Shown here piece after piece: positions 50,941-59,141 of a stretch of DNA of 64,000 nucleotides (positions within the stretch are counted from its first letter, which is position 1; every line of letters begins with the position of its first letter). A model generated the notes under the pieces. It worked only from the letters and a program-made list of their open reading frames with translations. It made no database searches and was not told the DNA's origin. The stretch is from Inquilinus sp052113205 (GTDB taxonomy: Bacteria > Pseudomonadota > Alphaproteobacteria > DSM-16000 > Inquilinaceae). Both the position numbers and the translations under genes were made by a program. The stretch lies in assembly GCF_052113205.1 (NCBI RefSeq), contig NZ_JBFRCU010000022.1:18596-82595 (forward strand). Reading direction: 5' to 3'.

Positions 50941-52377
50941 ATGTGTCTGGAATCCGGCACGTCGACGGTGATGAGCAGACGTGGGTCTCTTCAGGAGCGG
51001 GCCCTCGTCATCGCTTTCGCAGCCCTAGCCTCCGGTTCTCTGATGGAAGTGCCAGCATTCGCGCAGACGGCACCGGCAGATGCCTCCGGCGCGGTCTCCG
51101 CAGCCGACACTTCACAATCTGGTGACGGTCTGGGGGATCGCGACACCCTGTTGGGGGATCTTGGAGGTGTCCGGTCCCGCCTGGAGGACACCGGCATCGT
51201 GTTGAAGGCGCAGGAGACGAGCGAGGTCCTGGGTAACGTCACTGGTGGGATCCGCCAGGGCGCAATCTATGAAGGCTCAACCCTTGCCACACTCTCTATC
51301 GACACGGAGAGGTTCCTAGGCTTCGGGGGCGGCACGTTCACCGTCAGCGGCTTGCAGATCCATGGGAAGGGACTGAGCGCCAATAATCTGGACAATCTGA
51401 ACGTCGCCAGCAGCATTGAAGCGAAGCCGTCCACCCGCCTTTTCGAGCTGTGGTACGAGCAGTCCATCCTCAGCGGCAGGGCGTCAATCCGCATCGGCCA
51501 GCAGGCGGCAGATCAAGAATTCTCCGTCAGCCAATTCGGGGCGCTCTTCCTCAACTCGGGCTTCGGCTGGGCGACGCTGACAGCGAACGACCTGCCATCC
51601 GGGGGGCCGGCCTACCCCTTCGCGACGCCGGGGGTGCGCCTGAAAATTCAGCCATCGGACGAGCTGGTGGTGCTGGTCGGTCTCTACAATGGCGATCCGG
51701 CGGACAATGGCTCCGGCACTTCGTTCCGTGTCGACAATGGCGCCTTCCTGATTGGAGAAGTCCAATACTCTATCAATGGCTCCGAGGATGATGCCGGCCT
51801 GCCCGGCACCTATAAGGTGGGCGCCTGGTACAATTCGAATTCGTTCCCTGATCAACGCTTCGGGGCCGGCGACAAGTCTCTGGCCAATCCAGAAAGCGAC
51901 GACGTGCCGCTGCTGCATCGCGGAGACTGGGGCATCTACGCTCTCGCGGACCAGATGATCTATCGAGTGCCGGGGACGAAGGATCAAGGGCTCGGTCTGT
52001 TCGGCCGCATCATGGTGGCGCCAAGCGATCGGAACGAGATCAGTTTCTACTTCAATGCCGGCGCTACATACAAAGGGCTGGTTACAGGCCGTCCCGATGA
52101 TACGGCCGGCATCGGCGTCATCTATGCCCGGATCGGCAACGCGGCGAGGAATCGCGATGAGGACACCGTCGCCTTTTCGGGCGCGGCACGCCCGATCCGC
52201 GACGCAGAGACTGTGTTCGAGGTCACTTATCAGGCGCAAATCACGCCATGGTGGGCATTGCAGCCCGACTTCCAATATGTCTTCAGCCCGGGCGGCGGCA
52301 TTCCAGATCCAGGCGAACCGTCAAAACGGATTGGCAATGCAGCCGTTCTTGGCCTCCGCACAACCATCACGTTCTAG
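50941..52377 (+). CDS. OprB-type carbohydrate-selective porin family protein
   Basis: 478 residues. A signal peptide (after a basic start MSRRG, ending AFAQ) and then the OprB pattern: LGDLGGVRSRLEDTGI, many amphipathic strands, ending VLGLRTTITF with the terminal aromatic of an outer-membrane barrel. Start 50941 has AGAGG 8 bases ahead; 50971 is also possible. Codon use is less GC-biased than its neighbours. It is located between metal-resistance genes with no sugar genes near, so its substrate is unclear. Confidence 0.83.
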   Translation: MCLESGTSTVMSRRGSLQERALVIAFAALASGSLMEVPAFAQTAPADASGAVSAADTSQSGDGLGDRDTLLGDLGGVRSRLEDTGIVLKAQETSEVLGNVTGGIRQGAIYEGSTLATLSIDTERFLGFGGGTFTVSGLQIHGKGLSANNLDNLNVASSIEAKPSTRLFELWYEQSILSGRASIRIGQQAADQEFSVSQFGALFLNSGFGWATLTANDLPSGGPAYPFATPGVRLKIQPSDELVVLVGLYNGDPADNGSGTSFRVDNGAFLIGEVQYSINGSEDDAGLPGTYKVGAWYNSNSFPDQRFGAGDKSLANPESDDVPLLHRGDWGIYALADQMIYRVPGTKDQGLGLFGRIMVAPSDRNEISFYFNAGATYKGLVTGRPDDTAGIGVIYARIGNAARNRDEDTVAFSGAARPIRDAETVFEVTYQAQITPWWALQPDFQYVFSPGGGIPDPGEPSKRIGNAAVLGLRTTITF

Positions 52378-52521
52378 ACGTGGGCGCTGATACTCGGCGG
52401 GCTCGCCACCGAGGTATCTCGGCATCATCGCTGCGTTCCTATTCGATTGACCAGACCGCTCTGCCGACAGCGGGATGGTTTTCAGGGGCAACGGCGTTGC
52501 TCAGGCAACCCCGGGACTGCG

Positions 52522-53571
52522 TCAGGCCGCGCTCAGCCGCTCAGCCACGAGGCGGGCGATCTCGGCCGGTGCCTGGTTCGGAATGGCGAAGACCGAGCTG
52601 ACGTTGATCTCGCACAGCACATAGGTGTCCTCGCCCGCCGCCGTGCGGGGACCGTAGAGGAAGTCCGCGTCCCAGATGATCGGCAGTGACGCCCGGTCGA
52701 TGCCGAGAACCTCCATCATCTGCGGCGTCCATTCGGTTTCCATCTTGGCCCTGAGCGTCTGGAACGGCTCTGCCGAAGCCGGGTGCATGGTGCGCGGGCC
52801 CGGCTGTGCTGCTTCGCTGTCCGGCCCTTCGGGCGGCGGCGGGATCAGCGCCTTGATCAGCTGATGGCCGAAGCCGACGACCCTGTCGCCGCCCATGTAG
52901 CAGCGGATCATGCCGTCCGGCAGGCGCGGCTGGAACGGCTGGTCCAAAATGCAGCCGTCGTCGACCAGATAGCTCTCGCAGCGCGCCATGAACTCCGCCA
53001 GGCCGAGTTCCTCCGGCACGCTGCCGCGCTGCGCGTGCAGCACCCGCACCATCGCGGCGCCGCCAGCGAGCGGCTCGATCGCCTCGACCTTCCACACCCC
53101 CTGGCCGGCATTGCCGCGGTTCCGCTTCAGCACGCGCGGCCCTTCGGTTCGCAGCCGCCGCGGAAACTCCTCCCGGAACGCCTGGAGCGAGCGATAGAGG
53201 TGGGTGTCGGTGCCCCAGCCGAGATGCCGGGTGCGATGAAGGATCTCCTTCACGCCCATCTTCAGGATCACATCCGGATGCGCGCTCACCCAAGGACCCT
53301 TCGCCGCGACCTCGCGCAGCAGGGCGTCGAGCGCCACGCGGCTTTTCCCGTCGTCCAGCGGATTGACCCAGACCAGGACCGCATCGGCGGTCAGGAGCTG
53401 GTCGCGCATCTCGCCCGCGAACGCCTCGTCATAGACGGCCGGCTCGGCGTCGATGCCGATCGCGGCGAGCTCCTCGAACACACGATGATAGCGGTTGTTC
53501 TGCGGCGTCGCCGTCCGCCGCGCCTCGCGATCGCCTCGCCAGACCACGGCCACCTTCGGCGCCTTGTGCAT
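52522..53571 (-). CDS. ATP-grasp-like protein, Cj0069 family
   Basis: 349 residues from the ATG at 53571, which has GGAG 8 bases ahead. The order VAVVWRGDREAR, then VLVWVNPLD, VLKRNRGNAGQGVWKV, MGGDRVVGFGHQLI and YVLCEINVSSVFAIP resembles an ATP-grasp ligase: lysine and glycine-rich loop in the middle, Glu-x-Asn metal site (CEINVSS) at the end. Family proteins are annotated only as Cj0069-like. It follows chrA by 28 bases on the same strand, so it may belong to the chromate operon. Its substrate is unknown. Confidence 0.7.
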   Translation of the reverse strand: MHKAPKVAVVWRGDREARRTATPQNNRYHRVFEELAAIGIDAEPAVYDEAFAGEMRDQLLTADAVLVWVNPLDDGKSRVALDALLREVAAKGPWVSAHPDVILKMGVKEILHRTRHLGWGTDTHLYRSLQAFREEFPRRLRTEGPRVLKRNRGNAGQGVWKVEAIEPLAGGAAMVRVLHAQRGSVPEELGLAEFMARCESYLVDDGCILDQPFQPRLPDGMIRCYMGGDRVVGFGHQLIKALIPPPPEGPDSEAAQPGPRTMHPASAEPFQTLRAKMETEWTPQMMEVLGIDRASLPIIWDADFLYGPRTAAGEDTYVLCEINVSSVFAIPNQAPAEIARLVAERLSAA

Positions 53572-53599
53572 CGTCTTCACTCCTGAGATGGCCGGTCGG

Positions 53600-55012
53600 T
53601 CAGACGACCCCCACGGCGAAATGCAGTACGATGCTCGCGGCCGAGCAGACCGCCAGGGTCCACATCACGCCGAGCTTGAGCCGGAACAGGCAGAGGCCAG
53701 CGACCGCCGCCAGCGCCAGGGCCCAAAGGTCGATGCTGCCCGGCACCGGCGCGGCGAACGACATCCCCAGCCCTTCCACCGGGACCGTCTGGCGGAACAG
53801 GACATGCAGCGCGAACCAGACCGCCAGGTTCGCCACCACGCCGACGATGGCGGCCGTGACCGCCGACAGCGCGCCGGACAGCTTCCGGTTCTCCTGGAGC
53901 CGCTCGATCAGGGGCGCGCCCAGGAAGACGAACATGAAGCACGGCAGGAACGTCACCCAGACGGTCAGCACCGATGCGACCACGCCGCCTGAAATGCCCG
54001 AGAGGCTGCCGGGCGCGCGATAGCCGGCCAGGAAACCGACGAACTGCAGCACCAGGATCAGCGGCCCGGGCGTCGTCTCGGCGAGGCCGAGCCCGGTCAG
54101 CATCTCCGGCGCGCCCAGCCAATGGTAGCTCTGGACCGCCTCCTGGGCGACATAGGCCAGGACGGCATAGGCGCCGCCGAAGGTCACGACCGCCATCTTC
54201 GAGAAGAACCACGCGACATCGGCGTAGACGCCGCCGACACGCAGCAGGGCGGCCACGGGCAGCAGCCAGAGCGCAGCGCAGATGAGGCCCGCAACGAGCG
54301 CGCCTCGCGCCAGGCGATTGGCGCGGCCCGGATCGGCGGCGAGCACGGCGTCGAGCAGGGCTGGCGGCCCATCCTTGGCCTTCCCGTGCGCCCCGCCGGC
54401 GAAGTGGCGGGGAGCCAGAATCCCGATCAGACCCGCTGCCAGCACGACGATCGGAAACGGCACGTTGAACAGGAACAGCGCGATGAACGAGGCGCCGGCG
54501 AGCGCCCAGGCCACGCGGCCCTTCAAGGCCCGGCGCCCGATCCGGAGAACGGCCTCGAGGACCAGCAGCAGGACGGCGCTCTTCAGCCCGAAGAACAGCG
54601 CGGCGATGAGCGGGACCGCGCCGAGCGTGGCGTAGATCGCCGACAGCGCCAGCATGACCACGGCGCCCGGGATGACGAACAGCAGGCCGGCGATGACGCC
54701 GCCGCTCGGCCCGTGCATCAGCCAGCCGAGATAGACGGCGAGCTGCTGCGCCTCGGGCCCCGGCAGCAGGTTGCAGAAGTTCAGGGCGTGCAGGAAGCGC
54801 CGGTCGCTCACCCAGTTGCGCTCGTCGACGACCTCACGGTGCAGCAGCGCGATCTGGCCGGCGGGGCCGCCGAACGACAGGCAGCCGATCTTGAGCCAGA
54901 CGCGGGTGGCTTCGCCGAGCGTCGGCAGCGGCGGCACCGCAGCCGGGCCGCCGACGGTCGTCTCGGTGGCGCTCGTGACCTCGCGGTCCGGCGCCAGCAT
55001 TCTGTCGACCAT
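53600..55012 (-). CDS. chrA: chromate efflux transporter ChrA
   Basis: 470 residues, long two-domain CHR protein. Each half carries the family pattern: GCLSFGGPAGQIALLHREVVDERNW at the start and VVTFGGAYAVLAYVAQEAVQSYHWL in the second half, plus FCNLLPGPEAQQLAVYLGW and ETTPGPLILVLQFVGF. Exports chromate driven by the proton gradient. ATG 55012 follows GGGGAG. A longer start at 55033 would overlap chrB by 4 bases. Its companion chrB is upstream in the same operon. Confidence 0.94.
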   Translation of the reverse strand: MVDRMLAPDREVTSATETTVGGPAAVPPLPTLGEATRVWLKIGCLSFGGPAGQIALLHREVVDERNWVSDRRFLHALNFCNLLPGPEAQQLAVYLGWLMHGPSGGVIAGLLFVIPGAVVMLALSAIYATLGAVPLIAALFFGLKSAVLLLVLEAVLRIGRRALKGRVAWALAGASFIALFLFNVPFPIVVLAAGLIGILAPRHFAGGAHGKAKDGPPALLDAVLAADPGRANRLARGALVAGLICAALWLLPVAALLRVGGVYADVAWFFSKMAVVTFGGAYAVLAYVAQEAVQSYHWLGAPEMLTGLGLAETTPGPLILVLQFVGFLAGYRAPGSLSGISGGVVASVLTVWVTFLPCFMFVFLGAPLIERLQENRKLSGALSAVTAAIVGVVANLAVWFALHVLFRQTVPVEGLGMSFAAPVPGSIDLWALALAAVAGLCLFRLKLGVMWTLAVCSAASIVLHFAVGVV

Positions 55013-55029
55013 CGGCGGCTCCCCGCGGA

Positions 55030-56004
55030 TCACCCGCGCTTGGTGCGGAAATACTGGTAGAGGTTGTCGAAGATCGGCGCGCCCTGGGCGACCCGCTGCT
55101 CGTCGTCCTTGTTCGCCATGGCGACGCCGGCGATCAGATGGCCGATGCCGATGGCTTCCTCGCGCCCGAACTTGCCGTCCTTCAGGTCGATGTCGTGGAC
55201 GATCTCCGCGATCGACTGCAGCGCCGGATCGATGAGCCCGGCGCGGCCCAGCAGCACCTCAAAGCTGCAGCGGTCACCCTCATGGGTGATCTCGCCGTCG
55301 AACATGTCGAAGCGCAGCTCGCCCGGCTTCGGGACATAGTCCTTGCCCGGCACGAAGCGGATCACCGCGTCGGGATCGATGAAGCGGCGGATCAGCCAGG
55401 CGCAGGCGATGCGGTCGACATGCACCCCCTGGCGCGTGACCCAGACCCGCCCGATGAGGTTCGTCGCCGCCTGCGGCTGTTCCTCGGTCATGTCCTTGTC
55501 CTCCGTGATCCGGGCCTCGAGGCCCGCGATCAGGCTTTCTGCCGAGAGGCGGCCGGTGGCGCCGAAAAAGTCGATCGCCGCGATCTCCATCAGCCGCTTG
55601 CGCAGGCGCCTGACCTGCCCGGGCAGCTCGGCGGTTTCATCCTGGGCGGTGGTCGCGACCAGCTTGGCCGAGAGGGCGCGCGCGTCCTTGATGAGCGCGT
55701 CGTAGTCCTCGTCCCGCGCGGCGTCGAACAGCGCCCGCACCTGGCCGTCGGACAGGCCGTCGACCAGCCGCGCCTCGCACACCATCGCCTCGCCGCCGCC
55801 CTCCACGATCTCCTTCAGCAGCCACTCGAAATCCTCCTGCGTCTCGGCATTCGCCGGCAGGGCATAGACGGTGTTCTTCACGGCCACGGCGCCGATGCCC
55901 TGCAGCCGGCGCCAGATCTTCACCCGGAAATAGGCCGGCTTGGTCGGCAGCTGGTGGATCAGCAGCAGCCACCGCTGCTCGGCCGGGCGCGCATCGTCAG
56001 TCAT
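55030..56004 (-). CDS. chrB: chromate resistance protein ChrB
   Basis: 324 residues in two parts. The N-terminal half (LLIHQLPTKPAYFRVKIWRRLQGIGAVAVKNTVYALP) is a winged-helix-like ChrB N-domain. The C-terminal half (about 187-324, VHVDRIACAWLIRRFIDPDAVIRFV, then SFEVLLGRAGL) is the ChrB C-domain with its conserved cysteines and histidines. ChrB is described as a chromate-sensing activator or as needed for resistance. First gene of the minus-strand operon chrB-chrA-ATP-grasp protein. Confidence 0.92.
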   Translation of the reverse strand: MTDDARPAEQRWLLLIHQLPTKPAYFRVKIWRRLQGIGAVAVKNTVYALPANAETQEDFEWLLKEIVEGGGEAMVCEARLVDGLSDGQVRALFDAARDEDYDALIKDARALSAKLVATTAQDETAELPGQVRRLRKRLMEIAAIDFFGATGRLSAESLIAGLEARITEDKDMTEEQPQAATNLIGRVWVTRQGVHVDRIACAWLIRRFIDPDAVIRFVPGKDYVPKPGELRFDMFDGEITHEGDRCSFEVLLGRAGLIDPALQSIAEIVHDIDLKDGKFGREEAIGIGHLIAGVAMANKDDEQRVAQGAPIFDNLYQYFRTKRG

Positions 56005-56106
56005 ATTAATACCGTATCATTGGCATTATAAATTGCAACACTTGTATCATATTTTAATCGAGCGTAGCGTCCCGGACCTGAACGATGTGCCGCGCTGGAG
56101 GACGTC
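56005..56106. promoter_or_regulatory. AT-rich divergent promoter region of the chromate cluster
   Basis: The 102 bases between chrB and the dismutase-rhodanese gene are far richer in A and T than the rest of the window. GTATCAT occurs twice in the same direction, at 56014-56020 and 56044-56050, exactly 30 bases (about three helical turns) apart. That spacing suggests a binding site for a regulator, perhaps ChrB, serving both genes. I could not assign -35 and -10 boxes with certainty. Confidence 0.55.
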
Positions 56107-57066
56107 ATGCCCCACCGGATCGTGCCTCTGCCGTTCAAGCCGCCCCGCCTCGACGGCCTGTCCGAACGGCTGCTGGCCAGCCACTACGAGAACAACTACG
56201 GCGGCGCCGTCCGCCGCCTGAACGCGATCGAAACCCGGCTCCAGGGCCTCGACTGGACCACGGCGGCGGTGTTCGAGATCAGCGGGCTGAAGCGGGAGGA
56301 GCTGGTCGCCGCCAACTCGATGATCCTGCACGAGGTGTATTTCGACGGGCTCGGTGGGTCCGGCGACGCCGAAGGCGATCTTGCCAGCGCGCTGGAGCGC
56401 GACTTCGGCAGCGTTGCCGGATGGCGCTCGGCCTTCGCGGCCTGCGCCAAGGCCCAGGCCGGCGGCTCCGGCTGGACCCTGCTGACCTGGTCGGAGCGGC
56501 ACGGCCGGCTGGTGATCCAGTGGGCTGCCGACCACACGAACTGCCTCGCCGGGGGCGTGCCCATCCTGGCGCTCGACATGTACGAGCACGCCTACCACCT
56601 CGATTTCGGCGCCAAGGCCGGCGCCTATGTCGACGCCTTCATGAAGAACATCCATTGGCAGCGGGTCGCCGCGCGCTTCGGCCGTGCGTCGGGGCATCGG
56701 ACGCCTGTCGAACCCGTGCGGGCCGAGGATGGTGCCGTCGCGCCCGAAGACCTGCGGGCGCGGCTCGAGCGCGGCGAGGACCTGGTCCTGCTCGACATCT
56801 GTCTCGCCGACGACATGGCCAAGCGCAGCGACATGCTGCCGGGCGCGCAGATCCGGGCGCCGGAGCGGATCGTCGAATGGGCGGGCGATCTGCCGCGGGA
56901 CCGGCCGGTGATCGCCTATTGCGTCTACGGCTTCCAGGTCAGCGGCAATGCCGTCGCCGAGCTGCGCCGCCGCGGCTTCGACGCCCGCAACCTCGCCGGC
57001 GGCATCGCCGCCTGGCATGCGATCGGCGGGCCGACCGTGCCCCTGACCGCAATCGAAGGGAGATGA
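56107..57066 (+). CDS. Fe/Mn superoxide dismutase fused to a rhodanese domain (ChrC-like)
   Basis: 319 residues. Residues 1-200 are an iron/manganese superoxide dismutase: metal ligands H26, H75, D157 and H161 (LDMYEHAYHLDFG). Residues about 210-315 are a rhodanese domain with the catalytic cysteine C272 in YCVYGFQVSG and DARNLAGGIAAW at the end. The dismutase part is of the ChrC type found in chromate clusters, where it would deal with radicals made during chromate reduction. The fused sulfur-transfer domain is unusual. Divergent from chrB. Confidence 0.9.
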   Translation: MPHRIVPLPFKPPRLDGLSERLLASHYENNYGGAVRRLNAIETRLQGLDWTTAAVFEISGLKREELVAANSMILHEVYFDGLGGSGDAEGDLASALERDFGSVAGWRSAFAACAKAQAGGSGWTLLTWSERHGRLVIQWAADHTNCLAGGVPILALDMYEHAYHLDFGAKAGAYVDAFMKNIHWQRVAARFGRASGHRTPVEPVRAEDGAVAPEDLRARLERGEDLVLLDICLADDMAKRSDMLPGAQIRAPERIVEWAGDLPRDRPVIAYCVYGFQVSGNAVAELRRRGFDARNLAGGIAAWHAIGGPTVPLTAIEGR

Positions 57067-57068
57067 CG

Positions 57069-57521
57069 ATGAAATGGGTCACGCGCGAACATCCGAAGAT
57101 CGACCGGATCGCCTGCCCCTGGCTGGTCGCCCGGTTCATCGACGAGGCGCCCGAGTTTCTCTACGTGCCGCCCGAGCGGGTTCTGGACACGGCCCGGGAG
57201 ACCGGCGCCATCCCCTATGACGTGCCCGATGTCGAGCTCAGCCATGTCGGTGAGCAGTGCAGCTTCGACGCCTTCCTGGAGAAGTACCGGCTCGACGACC
57301 CGGCGCTGCGGCAGCTCGCCGTGATCGTCCGCGGCGCCGACACCTCGCGGCACGACCTGACGCCGCAATCGGCCGGGCTGTTCGCCATCTCGCTCGGCCT
57401 GTCCGCCAACTTCCCCGACGACCACGAGATGCTGAAGCACGGGCTGGTCGTCTACGACGCACTCTACACCTGGTGCCGGAACCTCCAGGCCGAGACGCAC
57501 AGCTGGAAACCGAAGACCTGA
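57069..57521 (+). CDS. stand-alone ChrB C-terminal domain protein
   Basis: 150 residues equal to the C-terminal half of ChrB: KIDRIACPWLVARFIDEAPEFLYVPPERV, then ELSHVGEQCSFDAFLEKYRL, with the conserved Cys and His. It lacks the DNA-binding N-domain. ATG 57069 has AAGGGAG 6 bases ahead, just after the dismutase-rhodanese stop, so they form one operon. As the full ChrB is present too, this may be an enzymatic or chromate-binding unit rather than a regulator. Confidence 0.88.
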   Translation: MKWVTREHPKIDRIACPWLVARFIDEAPEFLYVPPERVLDTARETGAIPYDVPDVELSHVGEQCSFDAFLEKYRLDDPALRQLAVIVRGADTSRHDLTPQSAGLFAISLGLSANFPDDHEMLKHGLVVYDALYTWCRNLQAETHSWKPKT

Positions 57522-57590
57522 GATCCGAAGGCGGGACTGCAGCAAAGGAGCTGAGTCATGCGCCGCGCATCGGAGGCAAAGCCAGTAAAC

Positions 57591-57605
57591 ACAATGTGCA
57601 ATTGT
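57591..57605. promoter_or_regulatory. AT-rich inverted repeat upstream of the 57626 gene
   Basis: ACAAT-GTGCA-ATTGT is a perfect 5-base inverted repeat in an AT-rich pocket directly upstream of the next gene. TTGTATTAAT overlapping it could be a -10 region. Weak evidence. Confidence 0.3.
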
Positions 57606-57625
57606 ATTAATCGGCAACTGCGTTC

Positions 57626-58285
57626 ATGCTACGTTCCATGGACAAGGCGCAGACCGATCGGATGTCGGAGGCCCCGGCCACTCCCCAGGAGGAGCGGGCG
57701 GCGCGGCATCTGCGCATGCTGGCCCGGGCGGCCGAGATCCAGATGGAGATCATGGAGGCGACCCGCACCGAGGCGGTCGAGGCACCGCAGCCCGGTGCCG
57801 ATTATTGCAAGCGGATCGCCGTCGTCGCCAAGTCGCTGCGGCAGACCCTGCTGCTGGAGGACAAGTTCGCCAATCATCGCGATGAGCGGCGCAAGGCCGC
57901 GGCCAAGCGCGAATCGGCGCAGGAGGATTGGCACGACCTGCGGGTGAAGCTGGCGATGCTGGCGGCCGCCTATGAAGTGTCGGAGGACGATGAGGAGGTC
58001 GACCGCCGCGTCGCCGAGGTCTGCGAGCGGGTCGAGCGGCCGGAGGTGGCCGAGTTGATCGCAGCCAGCCGGCCGGAGGTCGCGGTGGCGGCCCTGTGCC
58101 GGCGCTGGGGCTTCCCGCCGGAGGTGGAGCGCTGGCTGGAGATGGCCGACGAGGCCATGGAGCATTACGGCTTCATCCCGCCGGAAGACGGCGAGGACGA
58201 TGAGGATGATCCCTCCGAGGATCCGCCCGAGCCTCGCTCGGCCGGCGTGGGCCGCCGCAAGCCGAGGCCGTCTGACACCGGGTGA
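57626..58285 (+). CDS. hypothetical protein with acidic C-terminal tail
   Basis: 219 residues, no signal peptide. Mostly helical: a charged N-terminal coiled region (EERAARHLRMLARAAEIQMEIMEA), a second helical part (KRIAVVAKSLRQTLLLEDKFANHRDERRKAAAKRE), then a strongly acidic stretch (EDGEDDEDDPSEDPPE) and a basic tip. I do not recognise a family. The start may be 57638 (MDKAQTD). Neither ATG has a good ribosome site. A fragment of this gene lies at 48781, beyond the metal block. Confidence 0.65.
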   Translation: MLRSMDKAQTDRMSEAPATPQEERAARHLRMLARAAEIQMEIMEATRTEAVEAPQPGADYCKRIAVVAKSLRQTLLLEDKFANHRDERRKAAAKRESAQEDWHDLRVKLAMLAAAYEVSEDDEEVDRRVAEVCERVERPEVAELIAASRPEVAVAALCRRWGFPPEVERWLEMADEAMEHYGFIPPEDGEDDEDDPSEDPPEPRSAGVGRRKPRPSDTG

Positions 58286-58333
58286 CCGCGCGGACCGTTA
58301 CGAGATCTCGTTGATCGTAGAGAGCCGATTGTT

Positions 58334-58466
58334 TTGCCTCTCCCGCTTGCGGGAGAGGTCGGAGGCGCTTGCGCCTCCGGGTGAGGGGGTTTTGCCGAGG
58401 CCGGAGCCCGCCCTCACCCGGTCTCGCTGCGCGAGCCCGACCTCTCCCGCCAAGCGGGAGAGGTAA
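58334..58466. repeat. family A palindromic element pair
   Basis: TTGCCTCTCCCGCTTGCGGG at 58334 and the inverse half CTCTCCCGCCAAGCGGGAGA near 58442 frame inner flanks GGGTGAGGG and CCCTCACCC. Located between two convergent genes, as at 33404-33537. Confidence 0.85.
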
Positions 58467-58535
58467 CGCAAAGGCGGCAGCCCTGGCCATCCTGTGCAGA
58501 TGGATATTGGGTTGCGCGGGCGAACCTCAGGCCCC

Positions 58536-59111
58536 TCACCCGGCCTCGGCCGGATCCTCTTCGAACAGGCCGGTCGGCAGCCCGTCGATGCTGCGGGTGT
58601 TCTTCTGCCGGCGATAGGCCTCCAGCCCCTCCTGCTTCTCCTTCGCCTCGGCCCAGCGGGCCAGGGTCGGGCGTTCGCCGGCATGGTCGAACAGCGGCAC
58701 GCCGAAGCCGCAGGAGGTCTGCACCAGGTCGATGTCGAGCCAAATCATCTGCCGGGCGCCGAGCGGCTCCGCGCCGCCATATTCCGCCGCCAGCAGGCGG
58801 GCATAGTCCGGGCCGCCGCGGCGCAGCACCCGGCCGGCGCCGTACAGCCGCAGGATCATCGGCGCGCCCTCGAAGGCGCAGAACATCAGGGTCAGCCGGC
58901 CGGTGGCGCGCAGATGCGCCGCGGTCTCGTTGCCGCTGCCGGTCAGGTCGAGATAAACCACCGCATTTGGCCCCAGCACCCGTAGCATGTCGGTGCCGCG
59001 GGGCGAGACATTGACCCGCCCGGTCGCGGCGGCGGAGGCCGTGAAGAACACCCGCTGGCGCAGGATGAACTCCTGCAGCGCCGGCGAGATCTCCGGGAAC
59101 TGCTTGGCCAC
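58536..59111 (-). CDS. pyridoxamine 5'-phosphate oxidase-like (FMN-binding split barrel) protein
   Basis: 191 residues, GTG start with GAGGAGG ahead. The split-barrel pattern is clear: ILRQRVFFTASAAATGRVNVSPRGTDMLRVLGPNAVVYLDLTGSGNETAAHL and RLTLMFCAFEGAPMILRLYGAGRV. Members bind FMN or F420, or act on haem-type molecules. The substrate cannot be told. It is located 30 bases after fabI on the same strand and may be read from that operon. Confidence 0.83.
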   Translation of the reverse strand: MAKQFPEISPALQEFILRQRVFFTASAAATGRVNVSPRGTDMLRVLGPNAVVYLDLTGSGNETAAHLRATGRLTLMFCAFEGAPMILRLYGAGRVLRRGGPDYARLLAAEYGGAEPLGARQMIWLDIDLVQTSCGFGVPLFDHAGERPTLARWAEAKEKQEGLEAYRRQKNTRSIDGLPTGLFEEDPAEAG

Positions 59112-59141
59112 GGGTCCTCCTCACCGCGAGCGGGCGGGCGA

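Noticed and set aside
57558..57947. Plus-strand frame starting at an ATG with a good AAAGGAG site after the ChrB-domain gene
   Set aside because: After about 20 codons it is only an out-of-frame reading of the 57626 gene, Arg/Pro-rich and without a domain. At most it is a leader peptide, which I cannot support.
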